Source of the DNA: Prunus persica
Lineage: Eukaryota; Streptophyta; Magnoliopsida; Rosales; Rosaceae
Direction: 5' to 3'
Assembly (NCBI RefSeq): GCF_000346465.2
Contig: NC_034012.1
Coordinates: 12,612,972 to 12,676,971, forward strand
Length of the DNA stretch: 64,000 bases
Shown: in pieces, positions 45,118 through 56,833 of the stretch
Layout: every line of letters starts with the position of its first letter
Position numbering within the stretch: position 1 is the first letter of the stretch
Position numbers and translations under genes: made by a program
The notes under the pieces: model-generated
Database searches by the model: none
The model's input: the letters and a program-made list of their open reading frames with translations, nothing else
What the model was told of the DNA's origin: nothing

Positions 45118-45810
45118 GCCTTGTTATTGTAGGTAGTTTTGACAGAGCATTTGCATTGGCACTTGAAAAAAAAAATTCCAAATTCATCCCATCTGAACCA
45201 AGATTTTTGTGCACTGACCTCTAAGTTGCCGTGGTCTATTTTGGTTCACGTGGAGGAATTGAACCCACCTCAAGTTCAACTCAGTTGACTATATATTTAG
45301 ACTAAACCAACCGCCACTAAGATTGAACATTCCAACCCATTTTTCAAAATCGAAACTTGACAGGAAAAGCTTCAATAAGTTTGTGATTTTGACAGTCACG
45401 TCTGCTATGGCTGATTACAAGTCCTTCAACCCAGGTCATTGTAAAACTACGAAACGGCTCGTAACTTCTAACGCGTATGTGGGAGCCATGAAAGAAAAGA
45501 AAATACAAAATGAGCTTAAATAAATTTATTAGTTTAATTATAACTATCTGATGATGTAATGATGCAAACTGATTTTTAAGCAACCACAACGGTTTTGAAG
45601 CAATAAAGACGACGGAAATTTCCCCTCGTCTTTTTGTATTTTTGTAGTAGTGATAAAGTAGAAGTGGAAAAGAATTGCTGTAAAGTCAAAGCTCTGCATC
45701 ATTTTATGCGGTGTGAGAAGCATGTAATGTATGTATTAACATTGGCCGATGAAGTGGGTTAATTTGCACCTTCTCTAAGTCTACAGACAAAATAATGGGC
45801 AATTTAATTG
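45118..45810 (-). other. 5' flank of gene F
   Basis: It matches the B and G upstream flank, including the empty relative of the Copia site (about 45600-45640). No gene is seen. Confidence 0.6.
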
Positions 45811-46080
45811 TGGAATTTTTGTAACTAGGCATTACATAATTGTGGGGTTGCTTTATGTAAGGCCTTGTTATTGCAGGGAGTTTTGGCAGAGCATTTGCAT
45901 TGGCACTTGAAAAAAAAAATTCAAAATCAAAATTCATCCCATCTGAACAACCAAGATTGTTGTGGTCTATTTTGGTTCACGTGGAATAATTGAATCTGCC
46001 TCAAAATCAACTCAGTTGAATATATATTTAGACTAAGCAGCCTCTAAGATTGAACATCCCAACCCATTTTAATGTTTAAT
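45811..46080 (-). other. promoter remnant of a lost ankyrin-PGG unit
   Basis: The sequence repeats the region just upstream of the F start: GGAATTTTTGTAACTAGGC, GGGGTTGCTTTATGTAAGG (decayed TATA box) and TTTTGGTTCACGTGGAATAA with its G-box. No coding exon is attached, so it appears to be the 5' end of an eighth unit whose body was deleted. Confidence 0.7.
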
Positions 46081-46093
46081 ATTAAAATATGAA

Positions 46094-46200
46094 TAATGCT
46101 ACTCTTACCACATTTGTATACTACATTCTCATATCATTTTATGTGGCAGTTGAGGTGTGGTATGAGAATATGATATATAAATGTGGTAAGAGTAGCATTA
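46094..46200. mobile_element. small MITE, about 107 bp
   Basis: The ends TAATGCTACTCTTACCACAT and their inverse match over 27 bases with one mismatch, and the inner arms continue to pair. There is no coding content. It lies inside the remnant flank. Confidence 0.75.
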
Positions 46201-46252
46201 CTCTTAAAATATTAGCGACTGCTAGGGTTTTTCAGCTTTTTTTTTTTCTTCC

Positions 46253-46302
46253 TTTAATTTTTAATTTTTAATTTTTAATTTTTAATTTTTAATTTTTAAA
46301 TT
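46253..46302. repeat. tandem AATTTTT units
   Basis: About seven copies of the 7-base unit, a simple-sequence expansion. Confidence 0.85.
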
Positions 46303-46544
46303 TCATCCAAATTAACAGGGTTAAATTGGGATTAAGTGGTTAGAAATGTGTCAAAAAATTATATAAGGGACATTAAGGGACATGGAAAATGGGGACAATG
46401 GATCCCATCCCATCAAAATGTGGACTCCACTTGTGGAAATGGTTGAAATTGAAACTTCAAATGAATCAAAGAGAGAAGTGGGGCTCGGTTGACTTGAGAA
46501 ACAAAGCTCAAGTCTTTTTATATTTCTGTAAGTTTCAACGGAAA

Positions 46545-47495
46545 CGTAGCAACCTTCTCTCTAACCTTCTCTTTTGGATCTTCTCCATTTTTCTCATAAC
46601 AAGTGTCACTTTCCTTACACTTACAACAATGTCATTAATGCATCACACAAACTAGTTTTTGTTTTTCAAATTTACCCTTATTAATATATTAAAATTTTTA
46701 AATAACAAACTTGTTTTTTTTTACAACTTTCTTAGGGCTAGTTTGGCATTGTTGTGTTGTGAAAATAATCACTGTCAGATTTGTTGTGAGAGAAAACAGT
46801 TTGGCGTTTGGTAAACTTTTTGTTAAAAGTGTTGTTGGTACTGATTCTCGTATAATCATTAAACTCAAATGCCTCTTCGAAACTGATTCCTGGATAATCA
46901 GAAAATCAAAGCACCACATTAGCTGCTTTCCCTTATAGTGTTCTCTCACAGCAATTTTTAACAATAAATGATTTTCTCATAGTTTACCAAACAGGTTGGT
47001 CTTCCCAAAATTCTTTAAAAATCACTTATCACCCTAAATAAGCAATGTCAAACCGTTACTTACTACCATGTTAAAAAATTAAATAAGAAAATAAAAATTG
47101 AAGTTTATATATATATATATATTCAGAGAGGACCCATGTTTTGTTAAATACAAAAGAAAGATGATGTCACTTTCATGATAATGTCATGAAATAAACTTTT
47201 TTTTTAACCCAAAAAAAAAAGACCTTTTTTTTAACCCCAAAAAAAGGACCTTTTTTCTTCTTTTTTTATTTATTTAATTTTTAACAATGTGCTAAGAAAG
47301 TTGTAACAAAATTTGGATAAATTGAAGGAAATATAAAAGCCAATACATTTAATAAGGGTAAACTTGGAAAACAAAAACTAATTTGTGTGATGCATTAATA
47401 ATATTGTTTTAAGTGTAAGGAAAGTGATACTTATTATGAGGAGAAGGGAAAATGTCCAAAAGAGAATGTTAGAGAGAATGTTACTAGCATTTCTC
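46545..47495. mobile_element. TIR element with about 150 bp inverted repeats
   Basis: The left arm (GTAGCAACCTTCTCTCTAAC ... TTTACCCTTATTAA) is the imperfect reverse complement of the right arm (AATAAGGGTAAA ... GTTAGAGAGAATGTTACTAGC). The B flank has uninterrupted AGTTTCAAAGGGAAAATGGG at this place. The interior has CTAGTTTGGCATTG near 46737 and an inverse partner near 47045, perhaps a nested MITE. There is no transposase. Long arms suggest a MULE-like element, but no target duplication was defined. Confidence 0.65.
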
Positions 47496-48540
47496 AAAGC
47501 GCAAATGGGTAGAGGCAAACTTGTGGTGTGGGTTAAAACTTAAAAGAGTAGAAAAGAGATTACAAATATATATATATATGGATCTCCACTCTTTTGGGTC
47601 TCTCTCTCTCGCTATGCGAGAAGAGACGTGTGTCAAAATTAGGGTTTAGGTTTTTCACACTCAGCCGTCATCCTTTCCTTGGCCTAACAACGCACGTTTT
47701 CATCCATGTTCAGCCATCGTTGCCTTCCTCGACTTGACAACATCAAGTCACTTTTGTTCCATGTCGAGTTGCTACCGTTTCTTTTCCACGTTAAGTCACT
47801 GTCGTCACTCATCTCTTCGACTCTGCGGTGCTAGCCTCATTGTTGTCTCTCTCAAATCCTGGGCGTTGGCTTTGTCGTTCACTTTCTCCTCGGTGCATTG
47901 ACGTTTCTGGTTGTTGCCTTGATATGGTGGTTTCAACGGGTCTGCTATTGCTATTGTGCCGACAGTCTCCAAGTCAATGCGACTATGGTGAAAGCTACTT
48001 CGTAGGGGTCGGTGGTCACTGTGGAGGTGGCTTTCCTCACGCCTCTTCCGTCATCTAATCTGTGATCTCAAGCCTTACCTTCATGAGAAGACGGCCGATG
48101 TCCAGAGATTTGGCGTGGGTGGCTCTCACCTAGGGTTTATAAACACGTGAAAAGAACTTGAAAAACAAGTGGAAAGATCAATCCAGTATGGCGGCGACCG
48201 GTCGCATTTAGGAATTCTTCCTGGCTTGCAATTTGCCTAAAAACGACTGGTCACAATTCCCTTGCAACCGGTCGCTTTATGCGTTTTTCTAGAACTTTGA
48301 CTCTGCTTCAAAACTACAGGTCGCCTCCTGCGACATTTGCATCTTAATTGAGCCAATTTTCAACAATTATGACAGTCATGTCTACTTTATACATGTTGTC
48401 TGCTATGACTGATTTCAAGTCCTTCAACCCAGGTCATTGTAAAACTAAGAAACGGCTCGTAACTTCTAACGTGTATGTGGGAGCCATGAAAGAAAGAAAA
48501 TACAAAATGAGCTTAAATAAATTTGTTAGTTTAATTATAA
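47496..48540. other. spacer with unknown sequence and a short array flank
   Basis: 47500-47550 and 48360-48540 match type 2 upstream flank. The piece between (about 47560-48340) has no counterpart in the window. It contains a CT-rich run and, at 48190-48335, four degenerate copies of a motif like ACCGGTCGC. The 76-codon frame at 47828 has no recognisable feature. Confidence 0.5.
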
Positions 48541-50089
48541 GGGTTTACTAGTGAAATACCCCCTGAACTTGTACCTAAGTTTCAATTAGCCTCATATCTT
48601 TTTTTTTTTAAGAAAATTAAGGATATGAACTTCTGTTTTTAGCCAATTTCCCCTCTGCCGTCTAAATCATCAATATTTCATCCAATTTTCTGTTAAATCA
48701 TTAAAAATAAATTTCTTCTTTTGGAAAAAATTAAAAAAAAGAGAAGAAAAAAAATATATGGCCCAGCTCATCTCTATCTCTCTCACTCCAAAACCCCAAG
48801 CTCACTGGATCTGAAAATACAAATCCACTTTATTCAAACTTTTTACTTTTAAAAGTACGAAAAATAAAAATAAAAATAAAAATAGAAGAAAGACCAAAGC
48901 AGGTACCCAAAGTCCCAACCCACCCAGTGCCGACAGCAACTTTCTCTCCCACATGAAAATTCTAATTCTGATTTCCACCAAAACCAACCCCAGCCCCAGC
49001 CACCCCATGCCCGACCCCTTCTCTTTCTCATCCCAAAACTTATCAAGACACCCATGGAAGTTTTGGGGAGGAAGGGGAAGAAAATTGATTGATAAAGTGG
49101 ACAACCCAGATTCAAGACATTATAACCTAGAAATTCACTAAATTTGGAGTGATATAGCAAGAAAAGAACCAAAGAACAGACCTTGTTGGACTTGGTGCTG
49201 TCAAACCCTAGATTCTCAATTCATGCTTTTGAGATTGAAAGGGTGTTGTATTTGTGAGAGGGATTAGGGAAGATGATGGTAGGGCTGGGTGGGGCTGCCA
49301 ACCATTCCAATGCCATCACAGCAGCCAGTGACCCATCCCCTTCCCTGAACGCAACCCACCTCCTTCCCCGAACGCAACCCACCCCCACATCCAAAAAAAC
49401 AAAAAAGAAAACCTTATCCCCACCCACAGACCCCTAAAACAAATAATAATCCTTTGTTCTGCAGCTTGATTCTTCTTCTTCCTCCCGCTGCAGCTCGATT
49501 CTTCTTCGACCCCTAGCTCTCCACTTTGTTATCTCCACTCCTGCCACAAAAAATCCAAACCTCAGCTTTAAACAATTCCCAACACCTAGCTCCCCACTCT
49601 GTCATCTCCACTCCAGCCACAAAAAATCCAATCCCAAGCTTCCCCACCAAAACAAAATCAAATCTTAAAGAGGGAGATGTGTGGAGGCAGCAAATCTCTG
49701 AACCCAAATATGAACTCAAAACCCAAATTTGCAAAGAATAACTCAACGCCGTCAACATCCTAAGCCCAGATCGTGATGAAATTTAAGAGAGAGAGAGACA
49801 GAGGTAGAGAGACAGAGATGGCAGGTGAGGTTTTTTTTATAACTTTATTTCTATTATTATTATTTCAAAATTTAAATTATTTTATTTTATTTTCACATGG
49901 AAATGACCAATTTACCCTCATATTTAACGGCAAATTGGACAAAATGTTGAGGATTTAAACGACAGAGGGGAAATTGGCGAAAAAAAGAAGTGTATATCCT
50001 TAATTTTATAAATAAATAAAAAAAAAACGATAGGAGGCTAATTGAAAGTAAGCTACAAGTTCAAAGGGTATTTCGGTAGTAAATCCTTC
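48541..50089. mobile_element. TIR element, 1.55 kb, inserted in type 2 upstream flank
   Basis: The left end (GGGTTTACTAGTGAAATACC, then AGTTTCAATTAGCCTC) is the imperfect inverse of the right end (GAGGCTAATTGAAAGTAAGC ... GGTAGTAAATCC) over about 100 bp. The direct repeat ATTATAA lies at 48534-48540 and 50090-50096, and the B flank has a single copy. The interior has pyrimidine-rich and exon-like stretches but no clear coding frame. It is a non-autonomous DNA transposon, possibly Mutator-like. Confidence 0.75.
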
Positions 50090-50869
50090 ATTATAACTAT
50101 CTGATGATGTAATGATGCAAACTGATTTTTAAGCAACCACAATGGTTTTGAAGCAATAAAGACGACGGAAATTTCCCCTCGTCTTTTTGTATTTTTGTAA
50201 TAGTGATCCAGTAGAAGCGAAAATGAATTGCTGTAAAGTCAGAGCACTGCATCATTTTATTCAGTGTGAGAAGCATGTAATGTATGTATTAACATTGGCC
50301 GATGCAGTGGGTTAATTTGCACCTTCTCTAAGTCTACAGACAACAAGAAATAATGGGCAATTTAATTGTACAGCATGCTAGTCATATGGATTTTTTTGAT
50401 GGTGATCGAACCAAAAAAAAAAAAAAAAAAACCAAAATGAATATACCAGGCAATAAATCCTCTAACAAAGCTTAGAACTTCATAAACGAGAAAATCGATT
50501 TAGAAGTAAACCCCCACAGAAAATAATTCAGAGAATGAAAAAAGAAAGAAATTGAAACTCTCCATATGCAGACTTTTCCTTTTGTGTTAGACTTCAGCAC
50601 GCAGATCTTTCCTCCGTTGTTGTTTCTGTTCCTGTCCCTGTTCCTTGACTGTTCTGTTTTTCTAATTCTGTCACATCAGTTGTGAACTTGCGACACTAGC
50701 TTCCCCATGATTTGCGTTAAACGAATACCCAAAAGGCTATCAAAACGTGGCCTCCACTTGTGCAAATGGTTGAAATTGAAACTTCAAATGAATCAAAGAG
50801 AGAATTGGGGCACGGTTGACTTGAGGGAAACCATTATAGGGCTCATTATAGATTATATTTTAATTATCT
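50090..50869 (-). other. type 2 upstream flank without a gene
   Basis: It continues the flank interrupted by the TIR element, with an A17-18 run near 50414. It stops at about 50870 where Copia copy 4 begins. No gene is seen. Confidence 0.6.
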
Positions 50870-53736
50870 GAAGGAGAGGAAGGAACCAAAGACCATGTAT
50901 AATTTTTGAGAAGTGCATTGATCTCTTCAGTCATGGCGTCACGCCATTCAGGATGCTTAGTGGCTTGTGAAAAACAAGTAGTTTCAATATGATCAACAAT
51001 AGTTAATAAGGCACGGGGAAGGGGGTATTTAACAGTGCCATCGGTCTGAAGCTTGGGCTTTTGAATGCCATCTTGAAGGTGGGTGTGCATGTGAGGAACA
51101 TGGGCAGGAGTGGGAGATTGCGGAGGTGCTGAAACTTGGGGGTTAAGAGCTGCTGAAAATGTGGGGTTCGAAGCTTCTGGAACTAGGGGTTCGGAGTTGC
51201 TGGAACAGGGGCAGGCGCAAGCGGAGAGAGGTGTATGTAAGGGCGTCCGGAATAAGTTTGGAGTAATGGCTGGGCTAACGCCGAAGAAGTGTCGTGGAGT
51301 GGACTAGAGGGTGCGGCATGGCCGGGGTCATGGCTTGTGACTGTAGCAGCTAGAAAGGTGTGCACTAGGGAGGTGTTGTGAGTTTGCGAGTTTGGGTCTG
51401 TGATAGGAGTGATCAATTCGGGCCAGGTGCGAAGGAGGGCAGAATTGGGTGGAATTTAATATCCACATACTCTAAAGAAGATGATACCTGTAAATGCTCA
51501 AATGGAAAATGCATTTGGTTAAATAAAACATGACGGGACGTGTAAACACGACCGTTAGAAGGATGTAAACAACGGTAACCTTTGTGGTGAAAATTGTATC
51601 CTAGGAAAACACATTCAGGAGTGCGGTTGGTGAGTTTATTTTCAGTATATGGTCTAAGGTAAGAGAAACAAGAACACCCAAACACTCGGAGATAAGAGTA
51701 GGAGGGAGGATGTTGGAAGAAACGAGTGTATGAGGTGTCCTATTAAAGATTAGGAGTAGGCAGGAAGTTGATGAGATGGACAGTAGTGAGGGCAGCTTCA
51801 ACCCAGAGATTGTGGGGAGTGTGAGAAGTGGTAAGGAGGGAACGGATCATGGTGGCAATGTGTCCGTGTTTATGTTCAGCTAGGCCATTTTGTTGGGAGT
51901 GTGGGGACATGAGAAACATTGGTGGATGCCTAGTTGACTGCAAAGATCAGAGGAAGCATTATTAACATATTCAATGCCATTGTCACTTTGAAGGATTTGC
52001 ACAATGGTATGAAATTGATTTTCAACCATGACAAGAAATGTTTGAAAGTAAGAACAGACCTCATTTTTACGGTGCATAGGATAGATCTAGGAGTAACGGG
52101 AAAAGTCATCTAAAAACAAGACATAATAAAGATAACCGGTGACAGAAATGATTGGGGACATCCATACATCAGAGCGAATTAAATAGAAGGGAGATGGGGC
52201 AAAAGTTTTATTACTAATAAGGGATAGTTTGGTGGATTTTCTAAGTGCACAATCCATACAGAAAGCATGAGAGACTTTAAAGCCTAGAGATGACGCTAAG
52301 TGAGAGAGCACAGGATGGGATGGATGGCCAAGGAGACGATGCCAAGCAGGAGAGTGCACGGTTGTAAGGGCACGGGGGACGGTGGATGAGTGAGAGGAGA
52401 GGGAAAGTGGGTAAAGACTATCTTTCGAAGGGCCCTGAAAGAGTAACGAACCACTACGTAAGTCATAGATTTGATAAAACTCAGGAGTAAAGACAAAGAA
52501 AACTAAATTATCACGAGTAAAATGGGCAACATAAAGAAGATTAGTACGAAGAGAAGGAAGACAAATGACATTTTGAAGAAAAAAATTTGTGAGAACCTAA
52601 AGGAAAAAGAAGAGAGCCAGTATGAAAAATAGGGAGAGAATCTCCATTACCAAGAAATACAGAATTATTACCCTGATATGGCTGTTGATTTTGGAGATTA
52701 AAAGGACTACCAATCATGTGATGAGTGACACCTGTGTTAGGGTACCAAGTGAAGTCAGGTGGCTGCATGAATTGAGCCCCAGCAAAGGAAGGAAAGGATT
52801 CTGGCCCATTACAGTAATGGGGACATGTTGTAGTAGTATGTTAATTGGTATTGCAGGTGGTGCACCAAGCGAGTCCCAAGACACCAGGAGCTGAGTTGGG
52901 CCGGGCAGAGTGTTTGCTAGAAGCAGCAGATTGGGCACAATGGGGCTAAAAGGAAGGCTAATTGCTTTGAGGTCCAGAACTTGGAGCAAAATGAGGCCAA
53001 AGTTGATTAGGCCATTGGAGCTACTGGGAGCCATTCCACGGGTTGCTCTAGGAAGGTGAGAAGTTACGCCAGCCACCACGGCCGCGACCGCGCCAGCCAC
53101 CAAGCCTGTTGCTGGAGAAGCCACCACCACGGTAAGAATTTAAGGAAGTATGACTGGTGGTGTGAGGAGAAGATAGGGTGGCCATTAGCGCTGTGTTTTG
53201 ATCAGGAGAGATTCGAGGAGCCTATACGTCGAAAGCTAACAAACGAGCACGAAGATCAGCAAAGTCAGGAAGCAGAGGAAAATCGAGAATTGCAGTGACG
53301 AGCATTTTGTAATTCGGTCCTAAACCTCATAGCACAGCAGTGACAAGTTCTTTTGGGGAGACAGGTTCATTGATGGCAGTCAGTGAATCGGCAAGGGACT
53401 TAGCATGATGAAGGTAAGCATCAATGGGTTGAGAGCCTTTTTGCATATCCATGAGTTGAAAACGAAGAGCAGATTCACTGGCCATATTGGATTAAGAGAA
53501 GTGGCGTTGGAGACACTCCTAGAGATCCCGTGTAGAGGTGCAGCCGACGGTAAGAGAGAGAATAGACTCAGAGAGTGTATTGGTGATGTAGCTAACAATG
53601 AGTTGGTCTTGTTGGTACCACTGAGCATAGGCGGAATTGGTTTGGGTAAGAGTGGCGGTGGTGGTTGTGGGTGTTGTGGAGGTTTGGGTAGAAGGTTGTT
53701 CATGAGTGCCATCAATAAATTTCCATATAGGTCATA
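50870..53736 (-). mobile_element. Copia copy 4, both ends lost
   Basis: It keeps the start of RT ([19 protein letters not shown]), integrase (WHRLLGHPS, SDNGIEYVNN, QQNGLAEHKHGHI), protease (FTWYPNTGVTHHM, again Asn for Asp), a zinc-knuckle region and part of gag. Both LTRs and the RT core and RNase H are gone. The left junction shares GAA between flank and element. The right junction carries copied filler. Confidence 0.9.
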
Positions 53737-53769
53737 GGGTTTAGGGTAGAAGGTTGTTCATGAGTGCCA
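53737..53769. repeat. templated filler at the Copia copy 4 break
   Basis: GGGTAGAAGGTTGTTCATGA and the bases that follow (26 in all, 53744-53769) repeat 53686-53711 exactly. They sit between the broken gag and the B-type flank. Confidence 0.85.
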
Positions 53770-54714
53770 ACAATAAAATCATAAATGAGAAAATCGTTTT
53801 ACCAACAAAAAAAAAGGACAGAATTTCAAACTCTCTCTAAATATGCAGACATTTTAGTCCCTAGTTTCAGACTTCGATAAGCAGATTTTTCTTTGTTTAC
53901 ATAAATTGTTTTATGTTCCTTTTTGAATGTTTCATTTTGGTTTTTATTCTTCTTCTTCTTCTTCTTGATGTTGTTTCTGTTGCTGTGAACTTACGACATT
54001 TGTTTCCTAGACTATTAACGTGGACTCTACTTCTCAACGTTGAAACTTCAAATGAATCAAAGAGAGAAGTGGGGCTCGGTTGACTTAAGAAACAAAAGGT
54101 GAAGTCTTCTTACGTTTCTATAAGTTTCAAAGGACAAATGCGCCAATGCATCCGAACTAATACGATTGCTTCTTGGACTAATGCACTTGTTGTAATAGTG
54201 TAGTTAAGTTTCAGTCAAATAGGTCTTGAAACATTTTGGACAGAAACTTGTTCGGTCTTTGGTTATATATTCATACTACTTTATTTCGTAAGGCTTAGAT
54301 CTGAGTCATTAATCAACATTGACTTCTCATATTTAGCATACCAAGACAGTATAGAAAGAGTGCTCAAAGAGAGAAAAAGTTTTCACCCATATCACATTTC
54401 TGGATTTTCTAGCTTGAGATTGATTTCACAGACATTTTCTTCTTTGTTTATTTACTCTCTTTCTATCTTGTGTGTGTGTGTGTGTGTGAGTTGAATCATA
54501 ACACCAAGATATCTCAAAATCCAACAATTAGTCTACAAAATTTCATAAATCAAAAGTGTATAATATTGAATTCTAATCTTTAAACCCCTAAACATCAAAA
54601 ATGTATAATATTGAATTCTAATCTTTAAACCCCTAAACATCTAACTTGTTCTAATGTGACAGATGTGCTGAAGGAGTAGTTGAACTATATAGTAGTGCAG
54701 AATGCACATATTCT
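53770..54714. other. 3' flank of gene G
   Basis: It matches 12760-13710, including the (TG)10 run (about 54470-54488) and the block duplication at 54577-54640. No gene is seen. Confidence 0.65.
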
Positions 54715-56785
54715 TCAAGGTTTGTTCTTGCTTTTGCATTTGAGCTTACAGAGATGAAAAATGAAGAATCTGCAGGCTTCAGCAAGGGAAAACATTTTCA
54801 CCAGTTGGGAAAGAAACAAAAAGGTACTAACATGAAAAGCGATTCCAACTACGTGGCCCAAGACTTTGGCAAATTGCTGATGGGATATGACAGCCGTAAC
54901 TCCTGTTGTGAATGCTATTCCAGTGGATAGCAGAGCAATATATGTAAGAGCAGCTGCAATTGTTAAATAGTAAACATAGGAGGACTTGTTGCTGTTAACC
55001 GCTCCCCAGAACAGAAGGCAAGCTGCAATTATTGAGCAAGTCATGGCAATGCTGTCTGTGATGATGAAGCACTTGAAAAAATTATTTGATTGCAGAAGAG
55101 CCTGCCCTTGGTCCGGGCCTACATCATTGTTGTATCCTCCAGGCATTGTAAAGGCTGCTGCAAATGTCACAGTTGTGATAAGTGTTGCAACCATTAAAAG
55201 GGTCTGGCCCATTTGCTTGTAAGTTTGCATTGCAATGGCTTCTTCTTGGTCTGCTCTTGAAAAAACCTTGATGTTGTCCAACCAAGAAGGCGGTGTCCGG
55301 AGATGTCCCCAAATGCTTGGCATTATATTCTGCAATTAAATTCATTTAAGAGAAACAAGGTCTATAAGAATGGCAGTTTGTAGTTTGTTAAGCATTAAGA
55401 CCAATTTTATACAAGGGATATTAATTATGTACTTAGTACTCACCCTGGGAGGTGTAATATTAGCTTCCTTGATTGAACTATCAATCTCAATTGCTGTTTG
55501 GCCATATTTGTTCTTGGATCTTGGATTTACTCTTCCATCCCACTTCAAGTAACACAAAATCCAAGTTTTTCTTTCAATGGTGGCTAGATGCAAAGGCATA
55601 TTTCCATCAAAATCAGGCTGGTTTATGAGCCCCTCCAGCTCTGCTGTTTCTAGTATATACCTGACAACTTCTGTTTGCCCATTGAAGATTGCAATATGAA
55701 GAGCATTCCGTCCATAAGGGTCGACAAGTTCTCCCGAATCTGGGCAATGTCCAACAATCTCTCTAATCACATTGGTATAACCTTTGCTGGCTGCAACATG
55801 AATTGGTGAATAACCCTGTTTATTCAAAACATACGCAATCGAAATATCGAGTTCTAGTAATCGTTGAACTGTTTTATGGTCTCCCAGGGATGCTGCATAG
55901 TAGAGAGGAGTCTTGCCTTGGTGGTCCGCTTGTTTGATCAGCTGCTGTTTGAACCTTAGGAGGGATTCCATGACATCTTATAATCATACACAAAAATTTA
56001 GCTTAGATTAGAAAAATTTACAGAAGACTCTTACTGATTAGAGGAGCAACATCTGTATGGAATGGATACTACTATTTTTATTTATGCAAAATTCAACTGC
56101 CAGAGGTGTCAATAGTGAAAGTCCCACTTAGGATTTGCAAGTTAATTGAGATAATGGTAGCATATATTACTGGGCCAAAGTATGACATACCAAAATGCCT
56201 CTCAACCACAGCAGCATGCAGAGCTGTTTGGCCATCTGAACCACCATGAGCTGATGAAGGGCTTGACTGTAAAATTTGATTCAGAATATCTAACAATCCC
56301 TCTCTTGCAGCCAGGTATAATGGAGACTCACCTGCCTCATTTTGAAAACAAGCCAATTTGGGGTCCATCTTAAGTAAGAACTCAGCCACTTTGGTGTGAC
56401 CATTCCTCACAGCTTCGTGCAAAACCGTGTTGTTTCCCCTATTTCTGATTCTCAGAGTCTCAGTCATGCTGATGTTGGCATTCTCGAAATCTGCTTGTGA
56501 CATGGACAAGGTTTCTCTGACCAGATAATTGACAATCGAGAAGCAGCCAACCCTTGCAGCCACATGTAAAGGAGTATCTCCATCTAAATTTGGTCGTGAG
56601 ACGAGGGACATGCATCTGCTATAAATCTCAGCTGTAACATTTTTGTGTCCAAATTGCACAGCGATATGGAGGGCAGTGTTTTCTCGGGGCGTAAGTTGAT
56701 ATAGTAGTGTGGGATCATCGTTAAGAAGTTGTTTAAGGAAGCAAACATCCCCTGATTTTGCAGATTTGTAGAGCCTTGGATCCAT
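54715..56785 (-). CDS. ankyrin-repeat/PGG membrane protein G (ACD6/ITN1-like), type 2
   Basis: Exons are 56785-56191, 55976-55444 and 55329-54715 (595, 533, 615 bp), giving 580 residues with about nine ankyrin repeats and a C-terminal four-helix PGG domain (MPGGY at 438-442). Exon 3 encodes exactly the same protein as B, including KCFIITDSIA and the divergent last third VTAVISHQQFAKVLGHVVG. Differences from B lie in exon 1 (SQADFENANISM, CFQNE) and exon 2 (LIKQADHQG, GNMPLHLATIERK). The intact frame with mostly conservative changes suggests a recent duplicate. Family role as for B. Confidence 0.9.
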
Positions 56786-56824
56786 GGAATTTTTGGAACT
56801 AGGCAGTACATACTTGTGGGGTTG

Positions 56825-56833
56825 CTTTATATA
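56825..56833 (-). promoter_or_regulatory. TATA box of gene G
   Basis: TATATAAAG 40 bp upstream of the start, with the G-box at 56963-56968. Confidence 0.6.
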
